Source: Mesodorylaimus sp. YZB2_4 (taxonomy: Eukaryota > Nematoda > Enoplea > Dorylaimida > Dorylaimidae). Taken from it: a stretch of DNA of 64,000 nucleotides. Shown here piece after piece: positions 61,301 to 64,000 of this stretch. Location of the stretch: contig JASANH010001726.1 in assembly GCA_030248295.1 (NCBI GenBank), positions 434,001 through 498,000 on the forward strand. Reading direction: 5' to 3'. A program made the position numbers and the translations under genes. Positions within the stretch are counted from its first letter, which is position 1. The number at the start of each line of letters is the position of its first letter. Under the pieces are notes generated by a model. It had not been told where the DNA came from. It saw nothing but the letters and a program-made list of their open reading frames with translations, and ran no database searches.

Positions 61301-62980
61301 CTCCAGGATTTGCAGTATATGCTTGATGCATGCATGCACAAAGTCTTTCATTCCACGTTCTCATTCTGCGAAACTTCCAAGAATGTCAGACGAATTGTAA
61401 GCTGTGAGAATGACCAATTTTTTCTGAGTAATTTCTGCAAAGGGAAGGGTCCATATGTGAGAGTTCTCATTAACATTTATGTCAACTCTGATGAATGAGT
61501 GGGACAAGCCATACTCCTAACATAAGAATGAATTGATAAATTTTAGCAGGTCGTAGGGGTATCTACAATCACATTTAATTCCTGAATATGACATAAGTTC
61601 CTGGGTATACGAGGCTGGAAGAGCAATATAGTCTGCGCCCAAACACTAAATATGTACCAATAATAACTAGCCCCCTTGACCACCATCCATGTTAGCATTG
61701 CAGAACAGTTTGCTTTGTTCAAAAGTGATAGGTACCCTCACATCCCTCCATCAGAAGTGAAGGTTCTGACAGGAGCTAGTGTCCAGCACAATATGACTTT
61801 GTAAGCAAGATTCTTTTGTGAAGACTAGATGCAACTCCAGCGTGGGGTTCATATATATTCAGGTATTTCTTTGTTTAACCAAGGATAAGCTGTTTCAGAC
61901 TCCGAAAGTTATGACAGAGTTGTCTCTATTTTTCACACCTATCATTCGGACTGGTTGAATCTTGTCTCCAGTGGACAGACCCTGGTCGCTTTTAGATCTA
62001 AGGTTTTTAAAGAATTATTTGACCGCTATTGTGGGAAATATGAAGGAACGTTATTGCATTTACTAAGGATAACTAGGGAATAACAAAAGATGGAGATTCG
62101 CGTGCGTGAGATGTCTCAATCTCATATTTCCTCACAGTCACCTTTACACCAACGCCACCACGTTCTTAGCATTTGTGAATGGTTTTTATCGCGCGGAACT
62201 TCAACTACTTATACCGAATTCGGGTCAACCCGACCCGAAATTTCGGCTCAGAGACTTTCGGGTCGGGTCGGGTCGGGTCGGGTCCGTCGGGTTGAACTCG
62301 ACCTGATCCGGTGTCTAACTACTGCGCAACCTCTTTCAGAGGCTAAGAATCACGGATATACAGCTCTTACATACGGTTGCATATTTCCTACACTGATATA
62401 CTGACTGCGTACTGACTGAGCGCGCATACTGTAGAAGAATTGGGAAATATACTGGGCTCTTCTACTGTATATCTTTTATGACCGGAATGAGTTAACGCTA
62501 ACATGCTGACCTAGCCTGTGTCCCGTGGCAGGTGAACCTGTGTCCCGGTTCACCTGTTTACGTGAACCATCTAATATATTATTTGTGTTGATATGTGCGG
62601 ATGCATTTTCTGACCTTGATGACTAGTGCCTACTCAATCTCGAGCTGATGCCCAACCCGGCCGTGCGGCTCTCTTCTAATAGAAACAATTTCTTTTAAAT
62701 CTCATAAAACTGCTGTAGTGGGCCATGAAAAGAGAATCAGAGAACTACCATTTACCTGCATTATAAATTTCTTCAGCAGAACAAGAGAGAGGAGCGCAGA
62801 TTCCGAGTTGAATAACTCCAATTGTTTGTGTTGGGATTTCAGCTTTGCAATATTGAGCTATGAATCGGTTCGTGTCATTCTGGGCATTGATCCTGACAGA
62901 ACGGCACAATCGGAACGATCCCAGCCAGAATTTATTCCAGTACCAAATGCCTGATGGTCGTCGGCCTTGCGAGTCCAGAA
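55372..62980 (-). CDS. NRF-6-type acyltransferase B, 5' end outside window
   Basis: Twelve minus-strand exons seen: 62980-62756, 60773-60683, 60629-60487, 60427-60260, 60201-60105, 60041-59940, 58823-58590, 57608-57489, 57432-57300, 57234-57060, 55714-55569 and 55512-55372. Lengths (225, 91, 143, 168, 97, 102, 234, 120, 133, 175, 146, 141) equal those of gene A exons 3-14 one for one. It starts within the NRF domain (LDSQGRRPSGIWYWNKFWLG, GICAPLSCSAEEIYNA). Then come a TM helix (IIGCCLLLLIVVASIIDYVL), the acyltransferase-3 start (CLHGMRFFMCCWVMTTHS with His), VDCFLVMSG, RLTPPYALVL and the remaining helices, ending KKVM. The signal-peptide and first NRF exons are expected beyond 64000, since the matching intron in A is 3.1 kb. 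Membrane O-acyltransferase; substrate unknown. Confidence 0.9.
56036..56751. repeat. 716-bp near-perfect palindrome (foldback element) in an acyltransferase B intron
   Basis: Arms meet at 56383/56384 in CATTGCGCAATG. The left arm is 348 bases and the right 368; the right has an extra block of about 21 bases (ACATATCTGTGTTTCACC). The inner 130 bases of each arm are almost identical and the outer parts differ at scattered sites. The ends read ACCAAAAAGCGATTA. Both strands therefore show the same false ORF. Located between exons 57234-57060 and 55714-55569. Confidence 0.95.
57724..58579. mobile_element. hAT-like non-autonomous element, TAGCGTTG family copy 2, 856 bp
   Basis: Begins TAGCGTTGATACAG and ends CATCAACGCTA, flanked by GTGTAGTT (57716-57723) and GTGTAATT (58580-58587), 7/8. 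One subterminal array matches copy 1 inverted. It sits two bases inside the intron after exon 58823-58590 of acyltransferase B. The corresponding intron in gene A is only 61 bases. Confidence 0.85.
59300..59580. repeat. Diverged relative of the TAGCGTTG-family interior
   Basis: AAAAAAGCTGTTTGCAGCAT, GGCCAGCAGTGACCAGCACC and TTTTCTGGACTTTCGAGG follow the order of the 58.0-58.2 and 48.3-48.5 kb interiors. No terminal repeats seen. Confidence 0.5.
61137..62317. mobile_element. hAT-like non-autonomous element, CGGGT family, 1181 bp
   Basis: Inverted ends TAGACCCCGGATCGGGTC and TAGACACCGGATCAGGTC, with an exact 8-bp duplication ACTACTGC at 61129-61136 and 62318-62325. Both subterminal zones are short tandem arrays of CGGGT. 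No transposase frame. It lies in the first visible intron of acyltransferase B. The 8-bp duplication fits hAT, though the end TAGAC misses the usual fifth G. Confidence 0.85.
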
Positions 62981-64000
62981 CTAAAAAGCAGTGGTGGTAA
63001 ATAGCTCTCATATCCACACACTCATTACGTCGCACAATCATTCTTTATGCTGGAGCAGTTTTTGGTGACAGCAGAGATATAGTAAGATTTCATTATACTC
63101 GTGCAAGAAATTTTTCGAAAGATGAAATCTTTTTCTCCTGTATCTTCTAATGTCATGCCGCACATATGATTTGGCTTGGCAAAACTTTGAAATAGGTCTC
63201 ACCACACTCGTCTTGTCAATGTCCAGCTATTTTTGCGACACCAGTTAAGAAACCGTGGCGTCTGTTTTCCACTGTACATACATGTCTTTTGTTGATTTGA
63301 TCCCACTGGCCTTTTATAGCCATGACCCGATTATTGGGCTTTGTATGGATAACTGCACTGATTTTGATTTTACTGATCCTCATTTTCTTTTACGGAATCA
63401 AGACAATCATGGGTGTGAAGGCGGGTTAAAAAAACTCATAAGCCCGTACAGATTTCACACTTCAATGAATCAGCGCGTTAACTGTAGATGCCTCACGGTC
63501 AACTGCCCAAAAATTAGTACCTGTACCTTGGCTATATTGCATATTGTTCCGTAAGCTAACTTTTTTGCAAGTTTCCATTGCGGTTCTAAAACAGTACCCC
63601 ACGAATTCGTGCAAACTGAAAAGGTCAAATCGATTCCACATAAAGAAAGTGCAATCATAGTATTTTTAAACATGCCTTTCACTAAAAGTTAAAAGTACAA
63701 AACCAAATCCTTGAGCTTGACTATTTTTAAATCAAATAAGAGTCACTTTTGACATTAGGTGTTGCCCTTGCGGATCTGTTTCAGATCGGTTCAAGTCCTT
63801 TGAAAGAACGAGGCGTAATATGTGCCCGACAAATCATGACTGGGACGTCTCTCTGATTTATCAACTGTCTGGAGACACATTCCTCGCGCACAGATTCCGG
63901 TTGCACCGCTCTTTTGAACGCCTGAGAGCAGTGCTATGTAATTTAAATATGTGATATAGGAGGAGACGTCAGACTAGCTGCACCGCGACTACGTAAAAAC
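62981..64000. other. Intron or upstream part of acyltransferase B, no exon seen
   Basis: No frame resembling gene A exons 1-2 (signal peptide; SSDCKLEFEF segment) was found on the minus strand, so these probably lie beyond the window. Confidence 0.5.

Overview
The window is nuclear DNA of an invertebrate animal. Genes have many short introns with GT...AG borders and pyrimidine-rich TTTTCAG/TTTTTAG acceptors. The gene content is metazoan: a neuronal calcium sensor, two rhodopsin-family receptors, an ankyrin-SOCS protein, a myosin-phosphatase targeting subunit and NRF-6-type acyltransferases. The intergenic and intronic DNA is rich in retrotransposon debris, tRNA-derived SINEs and non-autonomous DNA transposons. 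The acyltransferase family and the intron style suggest an ecdysozoan (nematode- or tardigrade-like), but I cannot name the species.

Layout. 1-3.5 kb: 3' half of a BEL/Pao-like LTR retroelement whose pol frame runs straight into an envelope-like glycoprotein; it carries two stop codons. 5.3-7.5 kb: five-exon secreted protein with two fibronectin type III domains around a Gln/Gly-rich repeat. 8.3-10.4 kb: three-exon secreted protein with a Thr-rich linker and one FN3-like domain; it has a clean TATA box and initiator. 11-13.1 kb: SINE and doubtful small ORFs, including a tail-anchored candidate. 13.3-15.2 kb: four-exon neuronal calcium sensor. 16.5-17.8 kb: intronless peptide-receptor-like GPCR. 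20.7-22.1 kb: intronless ankyrin/SOCS-box (ASB-like) protein. 22.6-29.2 kb: repeats, a Ty3-like gag-protease fragment and a dead LINE. 30.0-34.5 kb, minus strand: C-terminal half of a MYPT/PPP1R12 protein. 34.5-39.9 kb: repeats. 39.9-41.0 kb: second intronless, GC-rich GPCR. 41.8-53.4 kb and 55.4-63.0 kb, minus strand: two tandem NRF-type acyltransferase genes; the second runs off the window.

The two acyltransferases are ancient duplicates: the twelve exons seen in both have identical lengths although the sequences have diverged. Their introns are where most transposons lie. I recognise four elements with terminal inverted repeats and 8-bp target duplications (hAT-like, three families), a SINE, and a 716-bp nearly perfect palindrome. 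No operon-like cooperation is evident; linkage of the other genes looks incidental.

Exon models were built by hand from reading-frame continuity, splice consensus and family similarity. No searches were run. Family names rest on recognised motifs.
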